This document shows positions 22,379 through 32,653 of a stretch of DNA of 64,000 nucleotides, one piece after another. Within the stretch, counting starts at the first letter, position 1. Each line of letters opens with the position of its first letter. The DNA is from Zychaea mexicana. Its lineage: Eukaryota > Mucoromycota > Mucoromycetes > Mucorales > Lichtheimiaceae. Both the position numbers and the translations under genes were made by a program. The notes beneath the pieces are model-generated. The model saw only the letters and a list, made by a program, of their open reading frames with translations. It did no database searches and was not told the DNA's origin. Location of the stretch: positions 62,001 to 126,000 of the forward strand of contig NW_026516778.1 in assembly GCF_025766255.1 (NCBI RefSeq), read 5' to 3'.

Positions 22379-23197
22379 AATTGCATTCAAATAATATAGA
22401 GTGTAGAGCGGGTAAAAGAGTGAGAGAGAAAGAGGAGAAAGAGAAACAGAGGGCAAGATCATTGTCCCTTTTTATATACGTGCTTGCTTCTCTGTGTGTG
22501 GTGTGGTGACGAGTTTTATCTCCATGATAGATGCTTCTGTAAAGAACATCCATTTTCACATTTCCCCGCTCGTTCCTCTTTGACCATGCGCGTTGGTCAA
22601 GACAATTGGATTCACTTCTATTGCACCCCGGCCCCCCCCCCCCCAAACCACCATCCTCTCCCCCCAAATAAAAGACAGACACATCACCAATCCCCGGTTG
22701 GAGCAACAACGTGCGTCACTTACTGCATTTATATCTGCAACATTCATTGGGCTATTGTTACTTGCCAAGCCCTCAACACCTTGCAAAGTACCTTTTTCCA
22801 CTGCAGAAAGTAGGGGAGGGGGGGGCGATCTTGACCGATATTTTGTGTTCTCTCTCCCCAAAAATAATAATAGCAACTCAGCCACCCTTCCATGAAAGAA
22901 CACACACACACACAGACCCGCTGGGCTTCTATCAAAGAAATCACGGAATTCATTCGGTGGGGAGCCAGAAGGGCAAGCGTGTCAAAAGAAAAAAAGGCTC
23001 AAAAAGGATATTAAAAGGAGGAGCTAGAGAGAGACAGAACCTTCTATTCCAAAGGGAAAGATAGAATGTCCATCCGTGCTAAATCGAACAGTCGCTTAAA
23101 CAGATGCACACTGCTACGTAGTAATGATGGGCAGCCAGGAAGAAAAAGGAATGTTACACAGCTACCCCCCCCTTCTTATCTCGACCCCAAAAGAAAG
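22379..23197. other. Spacer between the two EF-hand genes
   Basis: About 820 bases, with a GA-rich leader just upstream of gene 1 and short C and G homopolymers. ORFs here look like chance; nothing supported. Confidence 0.5.
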
Positions 23198-24102
23198 TTA
23201 TTGCTGCTGCTGCTGCTGATGGCATTTACAAAAGAACTTGCGTACAGAGTACCGATGGTGTTTACGCTCATGATGATGATGCGGACATGAAGTATCCGTA
23301 CTTGTTGGAGACGTAGGCGAAGACAGCGGCGACAAGGGATCGGTAGCATCGCCAGCAGGTGGCTTGACACCCATCATGAGAGAAAATTCATGGAAATTAA
23401 TGACCCCATCCTGGTCATGGTCGGCTTCCTGGATCATCTTTACTGCCTCGTCCTTGGTGATGCGATCACCCAACTGGTGCATCATGGCCAGCAGCTCGTC
23501 TGCATGGATCACGCCATTCCCGTCCCGGTCAAACGCATCAAACGCCTCCTTTAGCTCTTGCTGTTTCTTGGTCAGCCGTACCGGGTTGGACAGTGTCGGT
23601 CGCATCAGTCGTGCGAACTCTTCAAACGTCAAATTGCCATCGGTGTCTGTGTGCACTTTTTGCAGCTTCAAAGTTTTTTAGTTTCCCCCGGGGGGAAAAA
23701 AAGAAATTAAACCATTTTTCTTTTTTCGTTGGTTGTATATAGAAAAACGTTATTTTGTACCATGGAGACAACCGCCGTTGTTGTTGTTGTTGCCGTGTCT
23801 GATGCTTCAGAAATAACGCCTGCTGACTTTAGCATTTCTTGTAGTTCGGCCGGTGATACTTTGCCGTCCTTGTCTTTGTCAAACGCTGCAAACATTTCTT
23901 CCAGCTCGAGCCGCTTGCGCGTACTCATCATGTGTAATCCCAACGATGATCGTTTTGATGAGGCCATGCTTCTTCGTGGTGATGAGGAGGAGGATGCCAA
24001 TGTGCTGCTAGTGGTAGATGTAGTAGTAGTAGTAGTAGTAGTAGTAAAGAATGACGAGAAGCTCCGCCTTGCTTGGCTCTTGTGTTCCTTGAGGCTGCGC
24101 AT
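23198..24102 (-). CDS. Calmodulin-like EF-hand protein 2
   Basis: Exons: 24102-23761 and 23665-23198; 269 residues. The N-terminus (about 65 residues) is basic, with Thr and Ser runs. EF1 is DKDKDGKVSPAEL, EF2 HTDTDGNLTFEEF (His at loop position 1 instead of Asp), EF3 DRDGNGVIHADE, EF4 DHDQDGVINFHE. The EF3-EF4 half is calmodulin/troponin-C-like (KEAFDAFDRDGNG). The tail is Pro/Ser/Thr-rich, then HHHH and a final poly-Gln run. No lipidation signal is obvious. I chose ATG 24102 because the in-frame ATG further upstream would add CV repeats encoded by a (CA)n microsatellite. Confidence 0.85.
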
Positions 24103-24678
24103 TTTCTGTCGTTGTTGTTGTAATACACACACACACACACACTGGTCTTTTTCTTTCCCGGTACTTTTTCGGAAAAACGTATTTAAATCAGAAAATGCAC
24201 ACACCCAGTGGGTAGGTAAAAAGAAGCCAGTAACAGATTGACGGAGAGTCGAAATAATAGCATCGTGCTTGACTCACACACACACACACTACACCAAGTA
24301 GAGTGTTCACCCACCGTTGCCTTGAAGCCGCCCCCTCCTTTTTTCTTTATTCGATATAGGCATTTCCCCTTCCCAACCCCCCAACCCCCTCCATCTCCCA
24401 GATACCTTTCAACGAAAGCTTCCATGTTCACTGGGCGTGTTCCAAGTAGTTTCTCATGAGCAGCAATAATGCGTTTTTGTTTCGAACCAATCAATTCACT
24501 TGTGCCCCAAAAAGAGAAGAACGCGACAGTTTCACATTTAAAAAACCTCAACCTGTCAAATGACATTGATAGTGAGAGAAGACTGCATGAATAGAAAAAA
24601 CTCTCACACAAACAACAGAAATAAGCGTCCAACTTGGTTTTCTCCTCTTTCACTTGTTCATATCATCTTCTATACACC
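24103..24678. other. Divergent promoter space
   Basis: The 576 bases between EF-hand gene 2 (minus) and the CxC-rich gene (plus), a head-to-head arrangement. Contains two short (CA)n runs and a CT-rich patch near 24640. A shared promoter is possible. Confidence 0.5.
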
Positions 24679-25075
24679 ATGTCCAACTACACAGTCTTGT
24701 CTGCACGAATATTACACGACGAACTCAAGCAACAGCAGGAGCAACATGACGAACAACAGCAACAAGTGCTACCTCGTCCCACTGCTGCTGCTGCTGCTGC
24801 TGCTACTACTACTAAAGACCGTAGTCAGCATCAGTCTGAACAGAACTCTGGCGGCTTTACGCATCATTCTGAATACTGTGTCTGTAAGTGCTAGGCATGT
24901 GTTGGAAGTCAAGAGAAAGACACAAAATACTGAAGAAATGGAGATATGTATAGGTCGAGGGTCCGGAGTAGGATGTGATTGTGGTCGTGTATGTCATTGT
25001 GCCGATGTGCGCAAGACAACATGCCACTGTGGCCACGGATGCTATAACTCTTGGGATCGATGTATGCTTGGCTGA
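24679..25075 (+). CDS. Small CxC-rich protein, metallothionein-like C-terminus
   Basis: Proposed exons 24679-24883 and 24954-25075 (108 residues), joined across a 70-base GTAAGT...TAG intron that keeps phase. The N-terminal two thirds are Gln/Glu/Ala/Thr-rich; the last 45 residues hold ten Cys, including CVC, CDC, CHC and CHC (GCDCGRVCHCADVRK, then TTCHCGHGCYNSW). Repeated CxC with few aromatic residues is typical of metal-binding metallothioneins, so copper, zinc or cadmium binding in the cytosol is inferred. An alternative unspliced frame starting at 24560 would reach the same Cys-rich end behind a Leu-rich stretch; the ATG at 24679 (ACACCATGTC) and canonical splice sites favour the spliced form. 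No homologue identified. Confidence 0.6.
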
Positions 25076-25253
25076 TATAGCCAGTAGTAGTAATCATTTC
25101 CTCCATAAAAAAAACCCCCCACCACGATATCTCTTTGTTTTTCTGGTTGACAGTTGACACACAAAGAAAGTAAAAAAAAGGCATATTTTTTTTATTATCT
25201 TTTTTTTCATTTTATATTTGAAAAAGAGAGAGAACAAAAAAGTCCTGGTCCTT

Positions 25254-26401
25254 TTACTTTCGCTGCTTGAGAGCAAGGAAGTCAGTGTGCTCTTGGAAGG
25301 GAGCCTTGGTGAACTCAGTCTCTTCCCACAGATCTATAGATTTCTTGTCAGTCCCCTTTTTCCCATTCTCATCCAGAAACACACGCTTTTTCTAAATTAA
25401 AAAAAAAATGAATCCTTACCGGGAGTCAAGAAACCGTAGGTGTTGCCAATAGCAGCAAAGGTAGCCTTGACAAAGTTACCCAAAGTGCGGGTGGAACCAC
25501 GCGAGGTAGTGTAGCAGTCAGTGATACCAGCGAGCTGCAAGACCTTCTTGGGAGTAGGAGCAGCGACCAAGCCAGTACCCTTGGGAGCAGGGATCAAACT
25601 ACAGCACAAACACATTGTTCAGATTTTATACAAACGCATCATTACTACTAGTTACAGCGCCTCCCAAACTTACCGGCACATGGCCGAACCACACTTGCCA
25701 GTAACCTTGCAAGGCACAGTGTGGGGATCACCAAGAGCGGTACCCCAGTAACCACGGCGGACAGGGATGACCGAAAGCTTAGCCAAGATGATAGCACCAC
25801 GGATAGCGGTGGCGACTTCCTTGGAGCACTTGACACCCAAACCGACGTGGCCGTCCGAGTCACCAATGACAACAAAGGCCTTGAAACGAGTGCGCTGACC
25901 GGCACGCGTCTGCTTCTGGACAGGCATAATCTTCATGACTTCATCCTTCAACGAGGGCAAGAAATAGTCCACAATTTGGTACTCCTTGACGGGAAGCGAG
26001 AAGGTGTAGATCTCTTCCAAGTTCTTGATCTTGCCAGCCTTTACGAGACGGCCAAGCTTGGTAACAGGAACCCTTTAATTTTTATGAATTTTGTTTGGTG
26101 AGCTTTTTCTGTTTTAATTGATGAAAGGGGGTTGGATTGGGAGGGGGGGGCATACACTCTTTGGAGATTGTAAGCCAGACGATTTTTGTTTTTTTTTTCT
26201 TTACCATTCAGTCTTTTCGTCGCCACGGCGTCCACGGCCACGGCCACGGCCACCACGGCCACGACCACGTCCGAAACCACCACGTCCTAATTAATCAAAT
26301 CAATAAAAATAATCAATCAATACAATGTTCAATTCGGAATAAAATTAGGAGGTCCTTTCGTGAAAAATCTACTTACTATCGGCCGGTGCAGAGTCAGCCA
26401 T
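25254..26401 (-). CDS. RPS2: 40S ribosomal protein S2 (uS5)
   Basis: Exons: 26401-26377, 26286-26205, 26072-25674, 25598-25420, 25333-25254; 254 residues, all junctions in phase. The N-terminus is MADSAPADR followed by an RGG-type Gly/Arg repeat typical of eukaryotic S2. The S5 domain follows ([75 protein letters not shown]) and the C-terminal half ([41 protein letters not shown]) ends in [19 protein letters not shown]. It belongs to the small subunit near the mRNA entry channel. Length fits the family. The very short first exon and four introns are common in ribosomal protein genes. Confidence 0.97.
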
Positions 26402-27574
26402 TTTCTACAAATCGCAATTGCAAGAAAAAGAAAAAATTGAATATAAATAAGAAATCGAAGTCGTCGTTGTTGTTGTTGTTCATTTGCTTTTCTCCCCGTG
26501 CATAGCATTTTGTTAATGGTGGCGGGTTACTCAGCTGATAACGCCTCCTCCTCATGGAATCGTTCCTAGGCCCATCATCCATTTTTCGTTTCTTTCGCAA
26601 TCCATCTATCTATCGATCCATGCCATCCATCCGTCTGGATGCATCCACCCCCTTTAGCCAATGCCTAACACCACCCAAAGTTGAATGGTACTTACTACTA
26701 TAAATTAAGGAGGAAAGGGCTCTGGTATCCATATCCATCACGTAGTCAATCATCGCGCGCAAGCTCTGGGTTTCGAAAAAAAAAGTCCGGCCGTTCCAGT
26801 TCCGGCGCGGCCCCGAGGGGGGGCTATAGCATCTTTGAGATGCCCGGACACTCACTCCACTTTACTTTTCGTTGGTCACCGCGTCGATCCATTATGAATT
26901 ACTTATATTTGATCTACGTATAAATGGAAAATCTATATATCAAGCTGGATTGTACGTATGTGTGTGTATGTGTGTGTAAATGACAAAATAGTCAATGCGC
27001 TTCTTGAATCTTTATGCTATATACCAAGAAGCATTTTGAGTTTGGAGGAACAACATAGAATATGTGGGGCCTGCATAACAACGGTGTAGCAACAACATCG
27101 TGGCAATGTAAATGTAGCATAATAGCATAGCAAATCCATTATAACGACGTAGCAATACTCATTGCAAAAGCAAAAATAATCTCACTGACGTAGCAAATCA
27201 ATACGAAAACCTATATGTACACACCTAATGTAACTACTTGAGAAAAAAGATGACAGTTGAACATTGTTGCCCAACCGACAATGCCCTTGCCGTTGATATC
27301 TTCAACCACTCATTAAACATATATTAATAAGTAGAGTACAAAGATCGTCGACTCTCTCTGTGTGTGTGTGTGTAAAACACCGTGAGAAGCTTTTAAATTT
27401 TATTTGTTATGCCAGTGATTATACTATTTGATAAGCTCAAAAACGTCGCGGGAAATTCCTACTAACAAAGACACCTTCATATATAATGATCTCTCTTGGA
27501 AACCATCAGCGACAATACGCTTTTATACACACACATACATTCCTCTGTCCATCTTCTTTCCTCATTTTCAACTC
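26402..27574. other. Intergenic, divergent promoters of RPS2 and the MDR gene
   Basis: About 1.17 kb with no supported gene. A GTAGCAA-type word (GACGTAGCAA, GTGTAGCAACAA, GCATAGCAAA) recurs at irregular spacing around 27085-27205. A short (GT)n run lies near 27360. Confidence 0.5.
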
Positions 27575-29168
27575 ATGAGGTATATAACGATACTAAAGCG
27601 TTCTTGCCCCTGTAACTTACACCACATAATCATAAACCCCCCATTAAGAACGAATAATACAATACCAACCCGCCTCTCTCTCTCTCTCTCCCTAAAACTA
27701 TAGTGCACCACCGTCAACTTTCCGCAAAATTCAAGCCGTTGAGATTGGCAACAACTACCGTAAAGTAACCCAAGTCGTCACTGTGCCGTACAATAGCTTA
27801 ACGGACGACCTAAAACCAAACCAAGTTATTGTCAAGAACTTGTATCTGGGTATTAACGCTTCTGACGTGAATTATACTAATGCTAAATATGTGCCTGGTA
27901 TCAAGCCGTAAGTAGTCCCCTTTTAGTTTTGTCAACATTCTTTAAAGATTAATAGCGGATAAAATGTACATAGTCCATTTGACGTTGGGTTTGAGTCCAT
28001 GGGACAAATTATACAAGCTGGCTCTTTGGTGCCCAAAGAAGCTGTCGGTAGTCATGTGCTTGTTTCGTGAGTACTCAATCAAGTTCGAAAAGCTACGCTT
28101 GTTTCTGTCGTCTCACCAATAATGCTCTCTTCGTGTGATTTATTAATAGTCAATATGGTGCTTATGCAGAATATATGTCTGTCCCCTACACAAGTGTGAT
28201 CCCAGTCCCGGGTAACAAAATCGAATATATGGCTTTGCGCTCATCCGGTCTCACGTCTTCCATTGCACTTGAAGAAATGGGTCGTATGACGACTGGCGAA
28301 ACTGTATTGGTCACGGCTGCTGCTGGCGGTGCTGGTCAAATTGCCGTTCAACTTGCCAAATTGGCTGGTAACCATGTCATTGGCACTTGCTCGAGTGATG
28401 ATAAGGTTGTTATGCTCAAGGTAATTAATGGGAATAGCAATCGCTTTTTAAAGATGAAGCTCCAATTGGAGTGACAGACAAGTAGAGGAAAGAGCTTAAA
28501 GGGGGGCCTCCGCTAGTTCGCTCTCATTTATCTCACAGAATCGATGCTTTTATGTTTGTTACTATAGTCTTTAGGTTGTGATCGAGTGATCAATTACAAA
28601 AAGGAAGATTTCAAGACGGTCCTGAAGAAAGAATACCCCAAGGGCGTGGATATCGTCTTTGAAAGTGTCGGTGGATCGTTCTTTACTACTTGCTTGAACA
28701 GGTATAGAAAGAAGAAGATATGGGTGATGATGATGATGATGATGATGACGTTGTATGATAAGAGCGGTAGTAAAGGATTGATATTATGGAAAGAATTAAC
28801 AAATATATACATATGTATGTATCGTCTTTTTAAGTTTGGCTGTCAAGGGCCGATTAATTGTGATCGGCATGGTTTCCACCTACTCGGGCGCATCCGGTAT
28901 GCAGGGTGACAAGGTAGATACGCTCAAGCTGTTGGGCAAGTCGCGTACAGTAGCCGGCTTTTTCGTTCCCGACTATCTCCATCTATATCCCTCGCATATG
29001 CAGAAACTAGTCAAATTGTTCCAGGAAGGCAAATTGAAGGTTGAAATTGATTCTGCTGGTTTGGATGGTATTGAGCATGTTGTGGATGGCGTCGAGTATC
29101 TGCATTCGGGTAATAACAAGGGCAAGGTGGTGATACCCTTGCTTCCTGTCAATCACTCCAAGATTTAA
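27575..29168 (+). CDS. MDR-family NAD(P)H-dependent oxidoreductase (quinone reductase / prostaglandin reductase 3-like)
   Basis: Exons: 27575-27579, 27704-27907, 27974-28066, 28150-28420, 28568-28701, 28835-29168; 346 residues, phases consistent. The first exon is only ATGAG and gives MSAPPSTFRKIQAVEIG. The N-terminal GroES-like part includes VIVKNLYLGINASDVNYT. The nucleotide fold has VLVTAAAGGAGQIAVQLAKL, and GTCSSDDKV, GVDIVFESVGG and GRLIVIGM follow. The zinc-binding residues of true alcohol dehydrogenases are absent, which points to the zinc-independent quinone oxidoreductase/ZADH2 group that reduces enones or quinones with NADPH. The substrate is not determinable. Length is typical. Confidence 0.9.
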
Positions 29169-29181
29169 CCAATGTAGTAAT

Positions 29182-29187
29182 AATAAA
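29182..29187 (+). terminator. AATAAA polyadenylation signal of the MDR gene
   Basis: A consensus AATAAA lies 14 bases after the TAA stop, followed by a T-rich region. The position is close for a fungal poly(A) signal but plausible. Confidence 0.4.
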
Positions 29188-30038
29188 GTTATATAACTTT
29201 TGGCCAGTGATTTTGGTCAGATGATTTCATTTGTATATACAATGTTGAGATTCATTTGTTTGATTTCATTAGAGGAAAAGAGGTGGAACAAAAGATTATT
29301 GCTTTCGGTAATCCAAATATTGTACCCCTTTTATTTGCATGATGCAACAACTTGACATTCATACATACAGAACCACAGCACGCCTTCATCTACATCAATG
29401 TATAAGTATTATGACCTCAAGAAAGAATTTACATGACTTATCGACTGGTATACTTACTAATAGCTATAATTCATAATGCAAACGGGATTGTTGTTGCAAA
29501 CGCAGCACATACATTTATCATAGAGGGCGAAGAAAATATGTAGGACCGCTTTCACAGTCGAGAAAATATTATAGAATATTGCTACATACTATACTTGCTT
29601 CAATTATCATCCAAGTACATAGCAAAGCATATACAATAAAGAAACTTTAATACATTAGACAATCAGCGAATGACGATTTAATGCATAGCAAAGGATTGTT
29701 AATCAAGAAATCCCGTTAAAAATGCTTCGCGTGTATTACTCTTATTATATCACTTGCTACAACATCGATGACAAAATATTGAAATCACTCATGCAAAATG
29801 TGCAACTCTTAACACCTATGTAATGGTCACTAGTATGTATACGGGCCACTAGCAAAAAGAATAGATCAGCCCTCTGTCCCAATACACCATGCAAACGAAG
29901 ATCTGTTCTTCGCGGGTGGTGGTGATACCGACCATCCCGAATGGGGATCAAGCGGAGTTAATTCAAGCGCGCTCGTTTTAGGTGGAGCAATAAGGCCAAA
30001 ACCCACCACGTTGCACCTTTCAACTTCATCGCGCTTCA
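29188..30038. other. Intergenic space, nothing supported
   Basis: About 850 bases, AT-rich. A 65-codon minus-strand ORF (30063-29866) overlaps the first intron of the coatomer gene and lacks motifs, so it is not called. Confidence 0.5.
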
Positions 30039-32468
30039 ATGGTAAAGAGGAAGGGGCTGACAACGTTTGAAAGAAACGTTCCCTAATTTACAAACCTAAT
30101 GGCAATAACTCCTTATAATTTATAGGTTGTGTTAGCAGCATCAATTGTAACCAAGAGCGGCAAAGGTAATAAAAAGAAGAATAAACTGAGCTATAGACAA
30201 ACGATCTTTATATAATATATACTGACATGAACCGTTATATATAATTAAAAAATAGCCGTCATCTCTCGCCAATTTCGCGAAATGCAACGTTCGCGCATCG
30301 AAGGCCTTTTAGCATCATTTCCAAAGTTGACGAGTACGGGACAACAACACACTACAGTAGAAACTGAGCACGTCCGTTACGTGTATCAACCCCTGGAGGA
30401 ACTGTTCATGGTTCTCATTACCAACCGTCAGGTACCATTCCCATTTGCACCTCCCAAAAATCAAACAGTAGAGAGCGAGAAGCACGTTTTTTTATATATA
30501 TATAAAAAAAAAGAGACTGGAAGACGGTTAATATTCGATAGAAAGGAATTATACTCACCCCAAGGAATATCTAAAAACAGTCAAACATTTTGCAAGATAT
30601 CGAATCATTGCATCTTTTTGCCCGAGTGGTTACTGATATCTGTCGCTCGTGTGATGAACAAGACATCCTTCGAAACGCATTTGAGTTGTTGTGCGCTTTT
30701 GATGAAATTATTTCCGAGGGTTATAGAGAAAACGTCAACTTGTCGCAAGTCAAGAGCATCATCGAGATGGAAAGTCACGAGGAAAGAATACAGGAAATCA
30801 TTGCCAAGGTAACAACTGATGCGAACGTTTGAATTCTGGAGTGAACGACCGATACACATCCAGAGAGAGAGAAAGAGAGTAATGATGGAACGAAAATAAC
30901 CCCAATGTAATATTGTAGAACAAAGAGCAAGAAGCCAAAGAGGAACTCAAGAGACGGGCAAAGCAGTTTGATATGCAGAAAAAGGAAGCACAAAAGCGTG
31001 GACAAGGATTCATGCAGGGCAACTTTAGCTCCCAGAGCAACTACATGGGCGGTCGCTTCTCGCCAGCGTTGGAGCCTACGGTACAAACTTCGGTGGACTC
31101 GCCCTTTGTCAGTCGTTCGTCTACTCCACCTGCTCCTTCGGCCAAGGCTCGTGGTATGCAGTTGGGCCGTAAACCCAAATCGACCGATCTGTTTGAAGCC
31201 ATCAAGACCGAAGTGGAGGAGCCTTTGCTCAAGTCGTCTCGGTCTTCTGCGAGTGGTGGCATGACCAAGAACCCCGAAGGGTAATGCGTTTGAACCAAAA
31301 AGAAAACGTTTGGCTGTCGAACTGAGGAGAGGGGGGAAATGGGCTGTTCTAGAGAACAACGTATTTCTTAACAAAGTATTCATGGGCTGTTTGTTCATAT
31401 AGTATCCATGTGTCGATCGAAGAGCGTGTGTCACTTGCTGCCAATCGAGACGGTGGTTTGGAACAAATGGAAGTTCGCGGTATCCTCACATTAAGAGTTG
31501 GCGATGCTTCCACTGCCAAAGTCCGTCTCACTCTGCAAGCAGCAGATGATCCAGCCATCAACTTTAAGGTAAATTCTACTACATGCTTTCTGCCCTTTTC
31601 TAAAGAATCATTCGCTAACACCCCCCTTCCCCTTCCTCAATTCTTATCTCCACCGGTTGGATCCTCTACACTAGACCCATCCAAACGTAGACAAGGCTGT
31701 ATTCAAAAATGAAAAGGCTGTACAGATGCGAGATGTCGCTCGAGCTTTCCCAGTGAACCAAAACTTGGAGGTTGTTAGATGGAAGTTTGCTACACGGGAT
31801 GAAACAGCCGTTCCACTTACAAGTAGGTATATCTCGTTATTTGTAAATTTTTCGAGATCGGTAAGAGACCTAACCTGAATCGCTCTTAAATTTAGTAAAC
31901 TGCTGGCCATCACCCGCTGGCGATGGTACTTGCGACGTCAATATCGAGTATGAGCTGGAAGCGGATCAATTAGAACTACGTGATGTCGTTGTCTCTATCC
32001 CATTACCGTAAGCTTTTCTTTTCTTCTCTTTTTCTGGTTGCAAGTTGGCAAAATAGTACACTGACTATGATTCTGCAATTTTTAGTGCTGAGCCATCAGT
32101 CACTGTACACAGCGCCGACGGCTCATACTTTGTCGACCGCCAACGTCGATCGTTGGACTGGCAATTGCCAGTGATTAATAGCTCAAATAAGGCCGGTTCT
32201 CTTGAATGCAATATTCCAGGCGAAGACGCCAATGGTTTCTTCCCTGTCATGGTATCTTTTGTCAGCGACAAATTGATCTGCGATGTGGATGTAAGTTTTT
32301 GAAACTTCAAACAGAGAGAAAAATGATATGATGCATGGTGACTAAGGTGTCTTTTTCTTTTTACTCCAACAATGATAGGTATTGGATGTACAAAATATGG
32401 AAACCAACAGCCCAGCACAATTCACCAAAGACGTTCTTCTTGCTGCAGATGATTACACCATTGGTTAG
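30039..32468 (+). CDS. RET2: Coatomer subunit delta (COPI delta-COP)
   Basis: Exons: 30039-30041, 30126-30165, 30256-30431, 30581-30808, 30919-31280, 31403-31568, 31675-31822, 31896-32007, 32086-32290, 32379-32468; 509 residues. The first exon is the ATG alone (ATG then GTAAAG). The protein begins [20 protein letters not shown], the longin-like N-terminus of delta-COP, with [20 protein letters not shown] basic helix ([20 protein letters not shown]) leads to a linker and the C-terminal mu-homology domain ([39 protein letters not shown], ending [15 protein letters not shown]). Delta-COP is part of the COPI F-subcomplex for Golgi-to-ER traffic. Human ARCN1 is about the same length. Confidence 0.96.
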
Positions 32469-32653
32469 AGAAACAAATAAAAAGGAAAGGGAAAAGGGAC
32501 ATAATAAACGAAAAAAAAAGAACAAGACATATCGTATTCTTAATAGGATTATACAAAATATATATTATGTTATATTATATAACGTGATATATGGGAAAAA
32601 AAGAGAACCAAAAAAGAGATAGAAAAAAAAAGACAGTAGTGTGTAGTAAACTT

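Noticed and set aside
29866..30063. Minus-strand 65-residue ORF before the coatomer gene
   Set aside because: Overlaps the coatomer start and first intron, no motif; likely chance.
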